Of a stretch of 64,000 nucleotides of DNA, positions 32,906 to 45,595 are shown piece after piece. The notes beneath the pieces are model-generated. The model made no database searches. It was not told the origin of the DNA and saw only the letters and a program-made list of their open reading frames with translations. Origin of the DNA: Flaccisagitta enflata (taxonomy: Eukaryota; Chaetognatha; Sagittoidea; Aphragmophora); assembly GCA_965153355.1 (NCBI GenBank), contig OZ231128.1, positions 13,392,001-13,456,000 of the forward strand, in the 5' to 3' direction. Made by a program: the position numbers and the translations under genes. The stretch's first letter is position 1. Each line of letters starts with the position of its first letter.

Positions 32906-33510
32906 TTTTTAGTCGCGGACACGCGACTCTAGAAGTTGCTGTGTCGATCGGTCCGTCGGTTCGTCGGTCCATCACATTTCTGTTCCCGTGACACGACTCA
33001 TGTCCGTCCATCAGTCACGCTCGAGTCAGATGGCGCATCTTTCGGCCTTTTTGATACTAAAACTTGTTCTCTGTTTCCTTCCTTGCTTTTTTGGGCAGCG
33101 GCCCCGAAGGGGACGAAGTCCTGTAGAACACAGGGGACTTTTGTTCATTCGTTCATTTGTTTGTTCGTTTGTTCGTTCATTTGTCCCCCTCCCCCGGCTC
33201 TGAAATTTGCCCTTTCAGTCCTGAAACCTGTCCTCTCAGGCCTTGAATCTGCCCTCGCAGGCCTGAAATCTGCCCTCTCAGATTCAAGACCTGAGAGGAC
33301 AGATTTCAGGCCTGAGAGGGTAAATTCAAGGCCTGAGAGGACAGATTTCAGGCCTGAGGGGGCTTAGGGGGGCGGGCTGACGGACGGACAGACAAACAAA
33401 CGAAAGTTCCCTGTGTTCTACAGAACTTTGTCCCCTTCGGGGCCACTGCCCTGCCTCTCATTCCAATTTACAACCATGCAAACCAGGGCAGCGGGTATCG
33501 CTGACCACGT
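32906..33510 (-). mobile_element. family A hairpin end joined to a family C foldback element
   Basis: TTTTTAGTCGCGGACACGCG and GATCGGTCCGTCGG at 32906-32980 form the family A hairpin side. Family C starts at 33093 with GGGCAGCGGCCCCGAAGGGG and CCTGTAGAACACAGGGGACT. AGGCCTGAAATCTGCCCTCTC units are mirrored around about 33280. The right arm is CCCTGTGTTCTACAGAACTT and GGGGCCACTGCCC, then the GGGTATCGCTGACCACG tail. The far end of family A is not found. Confidence 0.65.
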
Positions 33511-33828
33511 ATTGCCCTTGGGCGACCTGTTCTCTTCCTTAGAGCGTAGCAGAGACAGTGAAAAACAGTCCGGAAACACTTAATCGTAAAATGCAAAAAA
33601 GACTTTGAAGCGTAGCCAGTCAATCTTCAGGGTTACTTCCTTTCCTCTCTGAAGGAAAGGAAACATCGACATCTTACCTTGCCAAGACCCATTTTTACAT
33701 GTTTTGGTACAATTTCTTACACTGATAAGAATTTACAGATGCGCTAAAAAAGTATAATCATTCTGTAAAGCATGGGAACGGGGGGGGGGGAATTTGAGGG
33801 TGCATTGCGGGTCGTTGTTGCAACATTT

Positions 33829-34440
<612 letters not shown>

Positions 34441-34630
34441 TGTGGCTGCAATCATCTTGGGGTTTTTTTATCCGTTTTCTCACTTCACACGTTTACAGGT
34501 TGGCTGTAGCCTCTCCTCCCCCCCCCCCCTCCCCTCGTAATCCCTTGGGAAGACCATAACACGTTCCTCTTTCTTTAAGGCTCCCAAAGAACTCACACGT
34601 TCAGAAGGGAATGTGGGCCAGGAAGAAGAA

Positions 34631-34915
<285 letters not shown>

Positions 34916-34949
34916 CAGACAGAATCAGACGGACAAGCAAAGATAGATT

Positions 34950-35711
34950 TGTCCATTTAAATTTCATATGATTTTCGTTTTTGGAAACCACAAATTTAAG
35001 AAATCATCCTTTTAGACAAAAAAAAAGAATATTCTTGGGGCATGGTTTGTGGTTAATTTTGCGTTTTAAAGGAATGGTGGCCAATTTAATCACTTCTTTT
35101 AACGAAGGCGGTGAATAGGTTTTTAGGCCGTAGTCCCAAAATATCAATTTGGTTTAATTCATATCTACAAATCCACTTTCAATCTGTGATTGTACAAAAA
35201 AAAACCGAGACGTCTGATTGATGCTTGTCCTCAATTTTGCCAAAGTTGTCAAAAAGTTGTCTTTGAGTTTCCTTTACTTTTGATCATTCCAAACATGTCA
35301 ACCTAGATTTGTACTGAGTTGACTAAAAATGAAAACTATTCCTGGGACGCGGTATTGACAAATAGGGTGACTGAAAATATGGTAAAACGAATGACGAAAC
35401 CATAGAATTGACCGAAAACGCACCCTAAACGAGAAAAAAAAAAGAATTCACCAAAAAAGGTTATATTGGAAAACTGCATATTGCAAAACTGCAAAATTGA
35501 TTCTAAATGGTGCGTTCAACTGGGACTATTCACAGTGCTCCAGAATTAACGATAATTGAAAATTTATTGCAAACAGCGCATTAAACTGGGACTAAATCAT
35601 GGAGCTCCAGAATTTACGATTATTGCCAGTCAGATGGGTGACAGATCAATAAATGGTGATAGCATGTCTACTGAATTTCCGAGGTAAAGACGAAGATGTG
35701 CATGACGAAGA
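34950..35711. other. no recognised feature
   Basis: AT-rich. A diverged tandem pair (GGGACTATTCACAGTGCTCC / GGGACTAAATCATGGAGCTCC, about 35520-35620) lies just before the palindromic element. Confidence 0.4.
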
Positions 35712-35713
35712 TA

Positions 35714-36276
35714 CAGTAGATCTCGTCTAGACTTGAGATAACGGGGGCAAGCACTATGGAAGAACAAATGAAACTACAGGGCTGATATTTGAAATATAAA
35801 CTTATAAAGGAATAATTTATTCCCCATGATACTTGGTTGCCATGGAAACACATTTCCATGTATTTATGCTAAAATATGAATATTTTGAGAAATTTTTTGA
35901 GGGAACATTGCTTCGAATTAAATTTGCTACAACTTTCCCACAGTATGTTCTGTAAGAATATTGCTCGTTTGGCCGTTGCTAAGGAGCGTAACCATGTGTG
36001 ACAACCCCTAGCAACCGCTAAACTAGCAACATTCTTACAGAATATACTGTGGGAAAGTTGTAGCAAATTTGATTTTAAGCAATGTTCCCTTAAAAAATTT
36101 CTCAAAATATTGATACTTTAGCGTAAATACATGAAAATGCGTTTCCATGGCAACCAACTATCATGGGCAATAAAGCATCATTGTATTAGTCTATGTTCCA
36201 AATATCAATCCCCTGGCTTCATTTGTTAATCTACAATGCTTGCCCCCGTTATCTCAAGTCTAGACGAGATCTACTG
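35714..36276. mobile_element. TA-flanked palindromic MITE, 563 bp
   Basis: The left arm CAGTAGATCTCGTCTAGACT, TTGAGATAACGGGGGCAAGC and its inverse at the right are flanked by TA (35712-35713 and 36277-36278). Pairing spans about 260 bases per arm, including TTGCCATGGAAAC and CAACTTTCCCACAGTAT. The ends start CAGT as in Tc1/mariner/pogo elements. Non-coding. Confidence 0.8.
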
Positions 36277-36278
36277 TA

Positions 36279-37185
36279 TGAAATAAGGAAAAGACGCACT
36301 TTTCAATGGGTATTTTTGGCAACAAATGTCAGATGAAAAAAAAATTATCAAATTTTTAGACCAATTGTAAGCCCTTTAAAAACTCTTTCATGTGTCTTAA
36401 ATTGGTGTTTCTATCTGTCCTCGTTTAGAAATGGTGTAATACGCAAATAGCTACGGGCAAGCTAGGGACATTTTGGAACGGGACTGCAATATGGTCATTG
36501 AACTATGCATCAATTTGATACTAAAGTTTTTGGAAATATGGATGCGGAAAGATGACTACTACAATGGCATCAGTTTAAAGGAAGGCATCGGGTCGTTTTA
36601 GTGTCGCAATGCCATCATCACTTGTTTTTTGGTCGTTGGTCTGTTGCATACTCAGTAATTCATTGTGCTCTATAAAGATAGCTGTCATATATTTCATTGA
36701 CGGTTTCAACATCACTAGACCTCCAAACTAGAAACAGAAAACTTGCGGCAGGTAACCTAATTAAGACGATTGAATAAGTATTCCATCGATTATAGCGAAG
36801 GTGTGCCATCGGGGATACCTCAAATAACAAAAGGGAAAACGTGGGAAAAAGGGCCGATCGACGAAACATGTTAGAAGTTTCAATCATCTTGTTATATTTT
36901 CTACCGTCCTTATAAAACGAACTCTCCCATAATGCTTTACTACTAGTACTAGTATTCACGTGTTTTAAATGCCATATTTCCTTAAATGGAATATGTCATG
37001 AAGTTTTAAGCTCAAAATCTCATGACATACACTATCAAGGGATTCCAATGCTGTTAATTGAAAAAAAGAACAAAAATGTACACTGCTGCATTATTCAAAT
37101 AGAATCCTTTTTTCCGCATGACTTGTACAGTATGACTCGGATTTATTTTGATTCAATGTCCAATGTTTCTTTAAACAAAATTGAA
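36279..37185. other. no recognised feature
   Basis: Only short random frames. Confidence 0.4.
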
Positions 37186-37188
37186 ACA

Positions 37189-37190
<2 letters not shown>

Positions 37191-37275
<85 letters not shown>

Positions 37276-37374
37276 AGAAGAAGAAGAAGAAGAAGAAGAA
37301 GAAGAAGAAGAAGAAGAAGAAGAAGAAGAAGAAGAAGAAGAAGAAGAAGAAGAAGAAGAAGAAGAAGAAGAAGA
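37191..37374. repeat. (GA)n(GAA)n compound microsatellite
   Basis: About 40 GA units change abruptly to about 34 GAA units at about 37271. Confidence 0.98.
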
Positions 37375-37590
37375 TCTCTCAAAATCAGTTTGAATCATAA
37401 GTAAGCAAGCCGGATCGTGCAACGATGCGTCCTGACTGTGTCTTTGCGTGTATTGAATTTGGCGCTGTACAAGTGACATATATGGAGAGTAGAGTGGTCA
37501 CTATTTGACCTTTTCATCTTGGTCTTCACGGCATGAACATGGGCCATCCACTACATCCAAGTATCATTTCTCTCAAAGGTTTTCCCTTTT

Positions 37591-38117
37591 GGGCAGCGGC
37601 CCCCCTGCGGTCGATAAGATATGCAGATAAAGGTGGAGGTTGTGTTTGTTTTTGTTTTGTTTATTGGTCCTCCTCCTGCCTTTTCGCCTCCCCCCCCCCC
37701 CCCGACCCAAATCCTACTATGAGGCCCAAATCCCAGTCTCGAGGCCTCAAGGTCCAAATCCTATCCTTGAGGCCCAAATCCCATTCTTGAGGCCAAGATC
37801 CCATCCTTGAGGCCCAAATCCCAGCCTTGAGGCTCAAATCCCAGCCTCCAGGCTCAAATCCCAGCCACCAGGCTCAAATCCCAGCCTGGAGGCTCAAATC
37901 TCAGCCTCAAGGCTCAAATCCCAGCCTCAAGCTCAAATCCAAGCCTCCAGGCTCAAATCCAAGCCCCCAGGCTCAAATCCCAGCCTCCAGGCTCAAACAA
38001 AATCAGCATAGGTCATCGGCCCCTTCGGGGCCGCTGCCCCACTAACCACCTCACACCCAGATACACTCACATAGGGGCAACGGGTACCGCTTACCATCTA
38101 ACGCTTTTGCGACTATT
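37591..38117. mobile_element. family C element with a one-directional array
   Basis: GGGCAGCGGCCCCCCTGCGG at the left, about 15 units of the type AGGCTCAAATCCCAGCCTCC in one orientation, then GCATAGGTCATCGGCCCCTT, GGGGCCGCTGCCCC and the tail ACGGGTACCGCTTACCATCT + AACGCTTTTGCGAC. The block AGATATGCAGATAAAGGTGG near the left end recurs at 38145-38165. Confidence 0.7.
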
Positions 38118-38417
38118 TAAGCATCTGAAAACCCTGCGGAGTAAGATATGCAGATAAAGGTGGAGGTTGTTTATTTTTGTTTTGTTTTTTGTTTATTTTT
38201 TTTTTTTTGCAAGCTTCTAGGTTATGCTTATCCGTTTGTATGCTTGTGCAAACAGCCGGCAAGGGTAAAATATCATGTAATGCGTTGATAGGATAAGCAA
38301 TATTGGCTGGGTACGCGTCACTGCAAACTTAGCTAAACCAGAACCCCCTTCCCCCAATAAAACGATGATATTTGAAGGAATGGCATCTTTATTTCATTTG
38401 TTTTTTCATTGGATTAT

Positions 38418-38591
<174 letters not shown>

Positions 38592-38649
38592 AGAGGATTC
38601 GCACTTCAGCGTCTGTAATAGTTGATAGGGGAAGTTACTTTCCAGACCT

Positions 38650-39103
38650 CCATCCTTCCATCCTTCTATCCGTCCCCCCCCCCCCATTGACCATCAAGGC
38701 CTTAAATTAGCCCTCCCAAATCTCGAATTAGTTCCTCAGGCTTCAAATCAGCCCCCCCCCCCCATGCATCAAATCTGCCCTCCAGACCTCAAATCTGCCC
38801 TCCAAACCATCAATCAGCCCTCCAAACATCTAATCAGGCCTCCAAACATCAAATTTGTGCTCCAAACATCCGAACTGATCTCTAAGCCTAAATTCTGCCC
38901 TCAAATTTGCCTTCAGTGGCGTAAATCAGTTATCTAAATCCTGAAATATATCTTTCAGGACGTCTGGAAATTCACTTCTGTGTTCTACAGGACCATGGCC
39001 CTTTAGGGCCGCTAGCCAGCTTTCACTCCACTTCCCAACTGGATCACTCCAAGCAGGGCATCGGGTACCGCTGATCATATGCGATCCTTGTATGACTAGT
39101 TAA
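38650..39103. mobile_element. family C element, one-sided array
   Basis: About ten units of the type CCTCAAATCTGCCCTCCAAA, then TGTGTTCTACAGGACCATGG, CCCTTTAGGGCCGC and the tail GGGTACCGCTGATCATATGC and ACTAGTTAA. Close to the copy at 412-868. Confidence 0.65.
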
Positions 39104-39216
39104 ATGCATCCTCGCAGGCTTTGTCCGTCCATCTGTCGGTCCATCTGTCCTTTGGTCCATTGCATATTTTTTTTTTTGCGTGAAATCGAGCGAGATTGAG
39201 CATAATCGGGTAAGAT

Positions 39217-39221
39217 CTCTG

Positions 39222-39308
<87 letters not shown>

Positions 39309-39360
39309 CTCGCTCTCGCTCTCGCTCTCGCTCTCGCTCTCGCTCTCTCTCTCTCTCTCT
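39217..39360. repeat. (CT)n with a (CTCGCT)n block
   Basis: Pure CT flanks seven or eight CTCGCT hexamers (39301-39345). Confidence 0.97.
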
Positions 39361-39420
39361 CCTTTTTTTTTCGACGGTAAAGGCGATGATGACAAAGATG
39401 AAGATAAAGTCGACGACCGA

Positions 39421-39607
<187 letters not shown>

Positions 39608-39650
39608 CCCACTTGGTTGATTTATTGGTCAGCTGGTCAGTCGGTTTCAT

Positions 39651-40377
39651 TTTATTAGACTCTACACCCCGCTTTGTCGGTCTGTCGGTCCCTCCGTTAG
39701 TCCATCCGTCAGTCCGTTGGTCACACTACTTTTTTGTGTTTTTGGGGTTTTTGGCCTCACTGCTCCTGCCCAAATGATCTAGTGACCTCAATTACAGCCC
39801 CTGCCCACCTGCACAGTCAGCGGACAAAACACAATAGGTATATATATCACTCCGTTGGTTTTGATCCAACCCACTGATGTTGAACAGAATGATGTAAACA
39901 ACAACTGGTTGTTGAAATTACAGCCGGCTGTTAAGTTACAAAGTTGGCAAAAATCCAACTTTCACCAAATAGAATGAGACCTGCAGATTCATAATCCTGA
40001 TGAAATTCTAAGAAGTTTGATATGTCACAACATATACTTTTACATGAAAATAACAAATTTTTATCATTGTTTAATTTAATTTTAACGCAATGTTAAAAAA
40101 AATATTTTCTATAAAAAGTGTTAAGTGTGACATATCAAACTTCTCAGAATTTCATCAGGAGTATGAATCTGCAAGTCTCATTCGTTTTAGGAAAAATTTG
40201 ATTTTTGCCAACTTTGTAACTTAACAGCCGGCTGTAATTTTAACAACCAGTTGTTGTTTACAGCATTCTATTCAACATCAGTGGGTTGGATCAAAACCTA
40301 TGGAGTGATATATATACCTATTGTGTTTTGTCCGCTGACTGTGCAAGCGACTGGGGTAGCCGTGTATCCGGACTTGT
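39651..40377 (-). mobile_element. family A element split by a 528-bp MITE
   Basis: The plus strand starts TTATTAGACTCTACACCCCG with GTCGGTCTGTCGGTCC, runs to CTGCCCACCTGCA (39813) and resumes after the insert as AGCGACTGGGGTAGCCGTGT to CCGGACTTGTT. Removing the insert and one TGCA restores the family A sequence. Confidence 0.75.
39814..40341. mobile_element. palindromic MITE with TGCA target duplication
   Basis: The ends CAGTCAGCGGACAAAACACA and, inverted, the same sequence are flanked by TGCA (39810-39813 and 40342-40345). The arms pair over about 200 bases (GGTATATATATCACTCC, ACAGCCGGCTGTTAAGTTAC, TTTGATATGTCACA...). Non-coding. Confidence 0.85.
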
Positions 40378-40385
40378 TTTCATAT

Positions 40386-40470
40386 GTTTTTTTTTTTGCC
40401 TGACTGCTTCTGCCCAAATGCTCTAGTGAGCTCAATTACAACACCTGCCGACCCACTCGCACCTGTGAAA
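40386..40470 (-). mobile_element. family A fragment (AACAAGG-side middle)
   Basis: CTGCTTCTGCCCAAATGCTC, GTGAGCTCAATTACAACACC and CTGCCGACCCACTCGCACC match the middle of family A; both ends are missing. Confidence 0.5.
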
Positions 40471-40500
40471 CAAGCAAAAAATTTAAACGAATTTCATTTT

Positions 40501-40650
40501 ATGTGGCGGAAACGCGACCCTACGCCTAGCCGTGTTGTTCGGTAGGTGGGTACATCCGTCGGTCTGTCACATTTTGTATTGCCAGCAGTTTTTGCATTAC
40601 TGCTCCTGTCCAGCAGTCCGCGACTGGATTGCCGTGTATCCAGCCTTGTT
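40501..40650 (-). mobile_element. family A element, short full-length copy
   Basis: TGGCGGAAACGCGACCCTAC, GTGTTGTTCGGTAGGTGGG, CTGCTCCTGTCCAGCAGTCC, GCGACTGGATTGCCGTGTAT and CCAGCCTTGTT. Confidence 0.65.
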
Positions 40651-40689
40651 GAATTTGGATTTCCCTATAGTATTTTCAGTCACAACTTT

Positions 40690-40845
40690 AAAGGAGGCTT
40701 TGTCCGTTGATCCATTGGTTAGTCCGTCCGTTATTATTGAGTCAAAAAGTAAAAAAAACGATCGCTCTAGATGTGTGTGTGTGTGTGGTTGGGGTTTGGG
40801 TGTAGATTGGGGTTGGACGCCCCTGCCCACCCGTGTGTGGAGATA
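40690..40845 (-). mobile_element. family A-related fragment (GGACGCCCCTGCCCACC subfamily)
   Basis: GGAGGCTTTGTCCGTTGATC with GTCCGTCCG runs and GGTTGGACGCCCCTGCCCAC. Confidence 0.45.
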
Positions 40846-41386
40846 TAGTATCCGCGTTACATAATAAAATGAGCTCACGTCGATCGAGGTCCGTAGCTCA
40901 ATTCATTTAGGCGATACAATAGCACAATGTTGCGAGGGTTTTCACCATTTTCCTGAAAATAACATCAACTTTGGAAGACTGTCGCTCCTAAACAAATCAA
41001 GCTACAAATCTCAACTTCGGCTCATTTTAAAGAGCTGTGTCTGCTCTTTACAATGAGCCCAAGTTGAGGTCATTTTGTCAATTTGTAAAGGAGGTGTGAG
41101 CCGTAGAAGTTACTTCTTGAAAAGAAGAAAGAAAACAGGCAATTACCACTTTTACCCCTCCTCTTCATCTTACTCCGCATCGTTTTGATCGGAAAAAAGA
41201 GTCGTCACACTTGGGAAATATACTCAGTAATAGTGATGTGATACCCCCTTAAATGCCGTATTGAGCAAGGTAATCGAGTCATGTATGACCACTCTAATGG
41301 AGAGACAGAGGGACGAACAGACAGCTTAAACGATAGAGTAGCAAAAGAGGCTCTCAAAACACGTTAGTCTATAATTTGATTTAATA

Positions 41387-42153
41387 CAGGGAGTACCACG
41401 CCAAACAGGACAAAAGAAAACGATGTATCTTTGCTTCTAGAAATGGTAGAATGATTCTGTAAACAGGTTCAGAAAGCTCTTAAAAAACGATTTTTATATC
41501 TGTATTTTGCCAAAGGCTCATTAAGAAAACTGAATCCCTTTGTATTGTTTAAAGCAAAGTATAGTTTTTACTTTTAGTTTTTGCTTGTTTTGTTGTATAT
41601 TGACAAGCATCTTTTTATCCTACTCTCATTTCCAAACAAATGGTGCTACAATCCTGGCAATGGTCTTGAATTAAAGATATTGTGAGGTAGAATCATACCT
41701 CTGCAAAAAATGAGAAAATTGTACAATATTGGTTAGGTCCAGAGACTTTTTTGTAAGTTTCATTACAAAAAAGTTTTATGTGCATTGATAAAAATTTCAA
41801 TAACTATATTGAATGATACAATTTTGACAAAGGTCATGAGGGAATCCCAATCTTCAGTGTCCTAGCGTAACTGACAAACATTTCTGACCATTTTTTGTCA
41901 TCTATATGTGAATATGACTTGAAAAATCTAAGGAAAAACCTTGAATTTGGATAGAAATTAGCATTTTTTGCTAAAAAAAGGCATTTTTTCATGGTTTTGC
42001 TGAGGATATATGTTAACCATGACTAGCAAAAGTCTGTATCATTCAAAAATCGTCTGAAGTTATCTTTTAGAAACAGTTTTCAGAAATGATTTTGCACTTC
42101 TAGAAGCAAAAATACATCGTTTTCTTTTGTCCTGTTTGATGTGATACACCCTG
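41387..42153. mobile_element. TA-flanked MITE, 767 bp
   Basis: Left CAGGGAGTACCACGCCAAAC and inverted right CAGGGTGTATCACATCAAAC are followed by GGACAAAAGAAAACGATGTA and a TGCTTCTAGAA block in both arms. TA flanks both ends (41385-41386 and 42154-42155). No coding sequence. Confidence 0.7.
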
Positions 42154-42194
42154 TACAGGATCAATGAAAAAGAATCTATTCTTAAATGTGTCAT

Positions 42195-42345
42195 CGCATC
42201 GCTAGTAAAGGGTCTGTCCGTCTGTTTGTCCGTTTGTCCGGTTTGGCGAATTCAGCATTACTACCCCTGACCAAAAGTTCACTTTTTTATCAATGCCCCT
42301 GCCCAATCGTAGGTGATGTGGGTTGCCGAGTATCCGGCGACAGAG
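42195..42345 (-). mobile_element. family A element, worn ends
   Basis: GTCTGTCCGTCTGTTTGTCC, ATTACTACCCCTGACCAAAA and AATGCCCCTGCCCAATCGTA, then GTATCCGGCGACA. Confidence 0.5.
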
Positions 42346-42640
42346 GGAGACCTTGTGTTTTTCTCTACTTTTCAATTTCTATACAGTTACGACGCAACTC
42401 TATAAGAGGCTTTGTCCGCATTTATAATGAATTTTATTAAGATAGATAGGCTTTTTCTTCGGAGGGCTGCAGTGAAGCTTCTAAACCATTTGAGATAAAG
42501 ACCTGGGCTTAATCTAAAATCAGAGATTTTTTGAACATCAACAAAAGTGTCACAAATGGAAAAAAAAACTCAATTAGTACAAAATCCGTCTCAGAGACAG
42601 CCCAGTTTTAGACGACCTTGGTAAGTGGTGCCATCTTTTT

Positions 42641-42949
42641 GGGCAGCGGCGGAAAAGAAGGAGCAGGAGGCCTTCGGGACCTTTGGGGCCAATGGCCTTT
42701 GCTTTCACGCATATGAAGAATTTTCTCCTCCTCCTTCTCCTTCTTCTTCCTCCTCTCCGTCATCCCCCCCCCACTCTGCTCGCCATGGAAAAGAAGGAGA
42801 AGGAGGAGGAGATAGTTTCTCATAAGTGTGAAAGCGTAGGTCATCGCCCCCTCTGTGGCCGCTGCCCTGCTCCCTCCCTCAATTTTGATTTCAACCCACT
42901 TAGGCGCGACACGGGTACCGCCAACAATCTAACGCTTTTGCGACTATTT
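42641..42949. mobile_element. family C element without tandem array
   Basis: GGGCAGCGGCGGAAAAGAAG, GGCCTTTGCTTTCACGCATA and a CTCCTCCTTCTCC tract pair with the GAAGGAGAAGGAGGAGGAG tract, GTGTGAAAGCGTAGGTCATC and GGCCGCTGCCCTGC. The tail is ACGGGTACCGCCAACAATCT. The foldback arms remain, but the 20-bp array is absent. Confidence 0.65.
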
Positions 42950-43599
42950 CGTCTTTTTCCTCATTTCCTTCTTCCCACTCACTCTTGCAGAAACGGGGAA
43001 ATGTATTGTGGTATGACCGATTGCCTTTTGCATTAACTTCCCCGGGAACAACATCCTGAAAAAAAAAACTTGAAGAAAATGTGACTGGGTAGAGAGAAAA
43101 TGGGGACCAGAAAAACTTGCCCTTTCTCCATAAACCAAGCTTTCCCCCTTTTTCGCCCGTATTACCCCCTATCTGCACTTTTTTTTCTTACCTTTTTTTT
43201 TCTTTTTTTTTTTTTTGCCCCTTTTTGCCCCTTTTTGCCCTCATTCCTCTTTCTTTACAAACCACCCGAATTTTTTTCCTGTTGTTTAATCAAAACTTCC
43301 AACACCACAAATTTCACCTTCCTAAAGTTAGAAAAGAATAACCTTTCCCCACCCAAAACAAAATCCAGCAACTAAACGCCTCACTGGGGATAAAAAAGGA
43401 ACAAGGGCACGGAGATAGCGGGTGAATAAGTGGTTTGAAAGTTGAGTGATGGTATCAACTGGATACCATATTGAGTCGGTAACGCGGTATCTTCTATCCA
43501 ATAGTCTGCCCGTTTCATTGTTTGGAGGAGTCCTGCTCCTTAACTAATAAGTCTACAGAACCCAGATTGGCTTCATTAAAAAAAGTCTTTATCAACTTT

Positions 43600-44338
43600 T
43601 TTTAAGTTGCGTGCTAAGCGATTCTACACCCCGCTATGTTGGTCCGTCGGTCGGTCGGTCGGTCGGTTGGTCGGTCGGTCGGTTGGTCCCCTTTTTGGGC
43701 AGCGGCCCCGAAGGGGTCGATGACCTTTGCTTTCACACATATGGGGAATTTTCTCCTTCTCCTCCGTCCGTACCCCCCCCCCCAGCTTTGAGGCCCAAAT
43801 TCTAGTCCCGAGACCCAAATCCCAATCTCAAGGCCCAAATCCTATCCAAAAGGCCCAAATCCTAGCCGTGAGGCCTAAATCTAAGCCTCAAGGTTCATAT
43901 TCCAGCCTAGAGGATGAGATTTGGGTCTAAAGGCTGGAATTTGGGCCTCCAGGCTAGGATTTGGGCCTTGAGGCTAGGATTTGGGCCTTTTGGATAGGAT
44001 TTGGGCCTTGAGACTGGGATTTGGGTCTCGGGACTAGAATTTGGGCCTCAAAGCTGGGGGGGCGGGCGGAGGAGGAGGAGAAAATTACTCATATGTGTGA
44101 AAGCATAGGTCATCGACCCCTTCGGGGCCGCTGCCCTGCTTCCCCTTCAACTTCAAGCACAACCTACTAGGGCAGGGCACGGGTACCGCTGACCATCTAA
44201 AGCTTTTGCGACTATTACTTTTTTGGCGTTTTTGAGCTTTTTGAGCATAAGGCTCGTGCCCAGATGCCCTAGTGACCTTCTTCAGCATTGCTCCTGCCCA
44301 CCCGCACGCGACTAGGGTAGCAGTGTATCCGGCCTTAA
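43600..44338 (-). mobile_element. composite A+C element, most complete copy
   Basis: The plus strand runs: family A hairpin side (AAGTTGCGTGCTAAGCGATT), (GGTC)n, then at 43697 family C (GGGCAGCGGCCCCGAAGGGG, TCGATGACCTTTGCTTTCAC, CATATGGGG). It continues with a mirrored array of about 13 units of the type GGCCCAAATCCTAGCC, the right arm to GGGGCCGCTGCCCTGC, the tail to TTGCGACTATT (44217), then family A from GGCGTTTTTGAGC to GTATCCGGCCTTAATT. The shell without the C module is seen at 49280-49495. Confidence 0.8.
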
Positions 44339-44739
44339 TTCATTTTTTAAATGCGACCAAGTTGAAGTCTTTAGCCTTCTTCATTTGGAATCAGCACTCT
44401 TCCAAAGTTGATACTACTTCGAGCAACTGTCGTGTTTCTTTTCGCCAAGATTGTATTAAAAATTGATCTGATTGATGTTGGATTGTATTCGAATTTCGAA
44501 ATTACTACCTCAAGCATCTCCAATCAATTCTAGACGGGAAATTTGAATCTCTCTGTAATTCTGCTGATGCAAACTGAGCACAAACTGTCTGCAGAGCCAA
44601 TGGGCATAACATCTGGTCCATACCTCGATTTCTGAGTAGATTACTATCTTAGAAATAAAAAGGTTTCCACCTGTAAAATTAGTTCATTTATTGACATCAA
44701 AATGAACACAACTTGATTGCAAAACCATGAATATTGAAT

Positions 44740-44892
44740 GTTAGCCTCGTTTGACTGAATCACAGCCGCCATTCATCAGAGCAGTTTGCTGAGCTTTCCC
44801 AAGTACTCTGGAGAAATGGCGTTCCAGACCTTTCTAGGGATTTTCTTGATCTTTTCTTTCGTACGTTTAAACTTGTAGATCCAAAGAGATAA
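44740..44892 (-). pseudogene. Tc1-like transposase C-terminal relic
   Basis: The minus strand reads RTKEKIKKIPRKVWNAISPE, then YLGKLSKLL, two stop codons (TGA TGA), and MAAVIQSNEANIQYSW. Tc1-family proteins end with a W-x-I-x-x-E-Y...L...SMPRRM-x-AVI pattern. The two TGAs sit where two Arg codons are usual, consistent with CGA-to-TGA decay. No DDE catalytic part is left. Confidence 0.6.
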
Positions 44893-45199
44893 AACAAATC
44901 ATAAAAAGATTGGTAACATAAATGAAGCCCTTCTAATTTGCAGGCTGACTACACAAACCGCATCTAGCTAGCTCAATGCTTTTAGAAGTTTTTTGAAAAA
45001 AAAAGATATTGAGGTTTGTTTAATTCGTCAACTATGAAGCGACAGATTCGTACAAAGTAGCAGCATTCAAACATTCAATTGATATCACAAGAATAATTTG
45101 TTAACGTGCGAGAGAAAATCAATGGAATAAGTTAAAAGAGAAAAAAAGAAAAAAAAACCACAACAATGGATGATAGTTTCAGGACGTAAAGGCGCCATA

Positions 45200-45211
45200 T
45201 TCATAAGAATG

Positions 45212-45268
<57 letters not shown>

Positions 45269-45356
45269 ATTGTTGTTGTTGTTGTAGTTATTGTTGTTGT
45301 TGTTGTTGTTGTTGGATTCCCCTTGGCCACACATGATGGAATCAAGGTGAAGAGCC

Positions 45357-45444
<88 letters not shown>

Positions 45445-45489
45445 GGATTCCCCTTGGCCACATATAATGGAATCAAGTTGAAGAGCCCG

Positions 45490-45547
<58 letters not shown>

Positions 45548-45595
45548 GGGACTCCCCTTGGCCACATTATGGAATCAAGGAGAGGAGCCCGTAGA
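45200..45595. repeat. triplicated LINE 3' tail with (TTG)n arrays
   Basis: (TTG)n at about 45211-45318, 45355-45445 and 45489-45547, separated by three related spacers (GATTCCCCTTGGCCACA ... GGAATCAAG). The last spacer is continuous with the LINE coding end. Confidence 0.9.
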
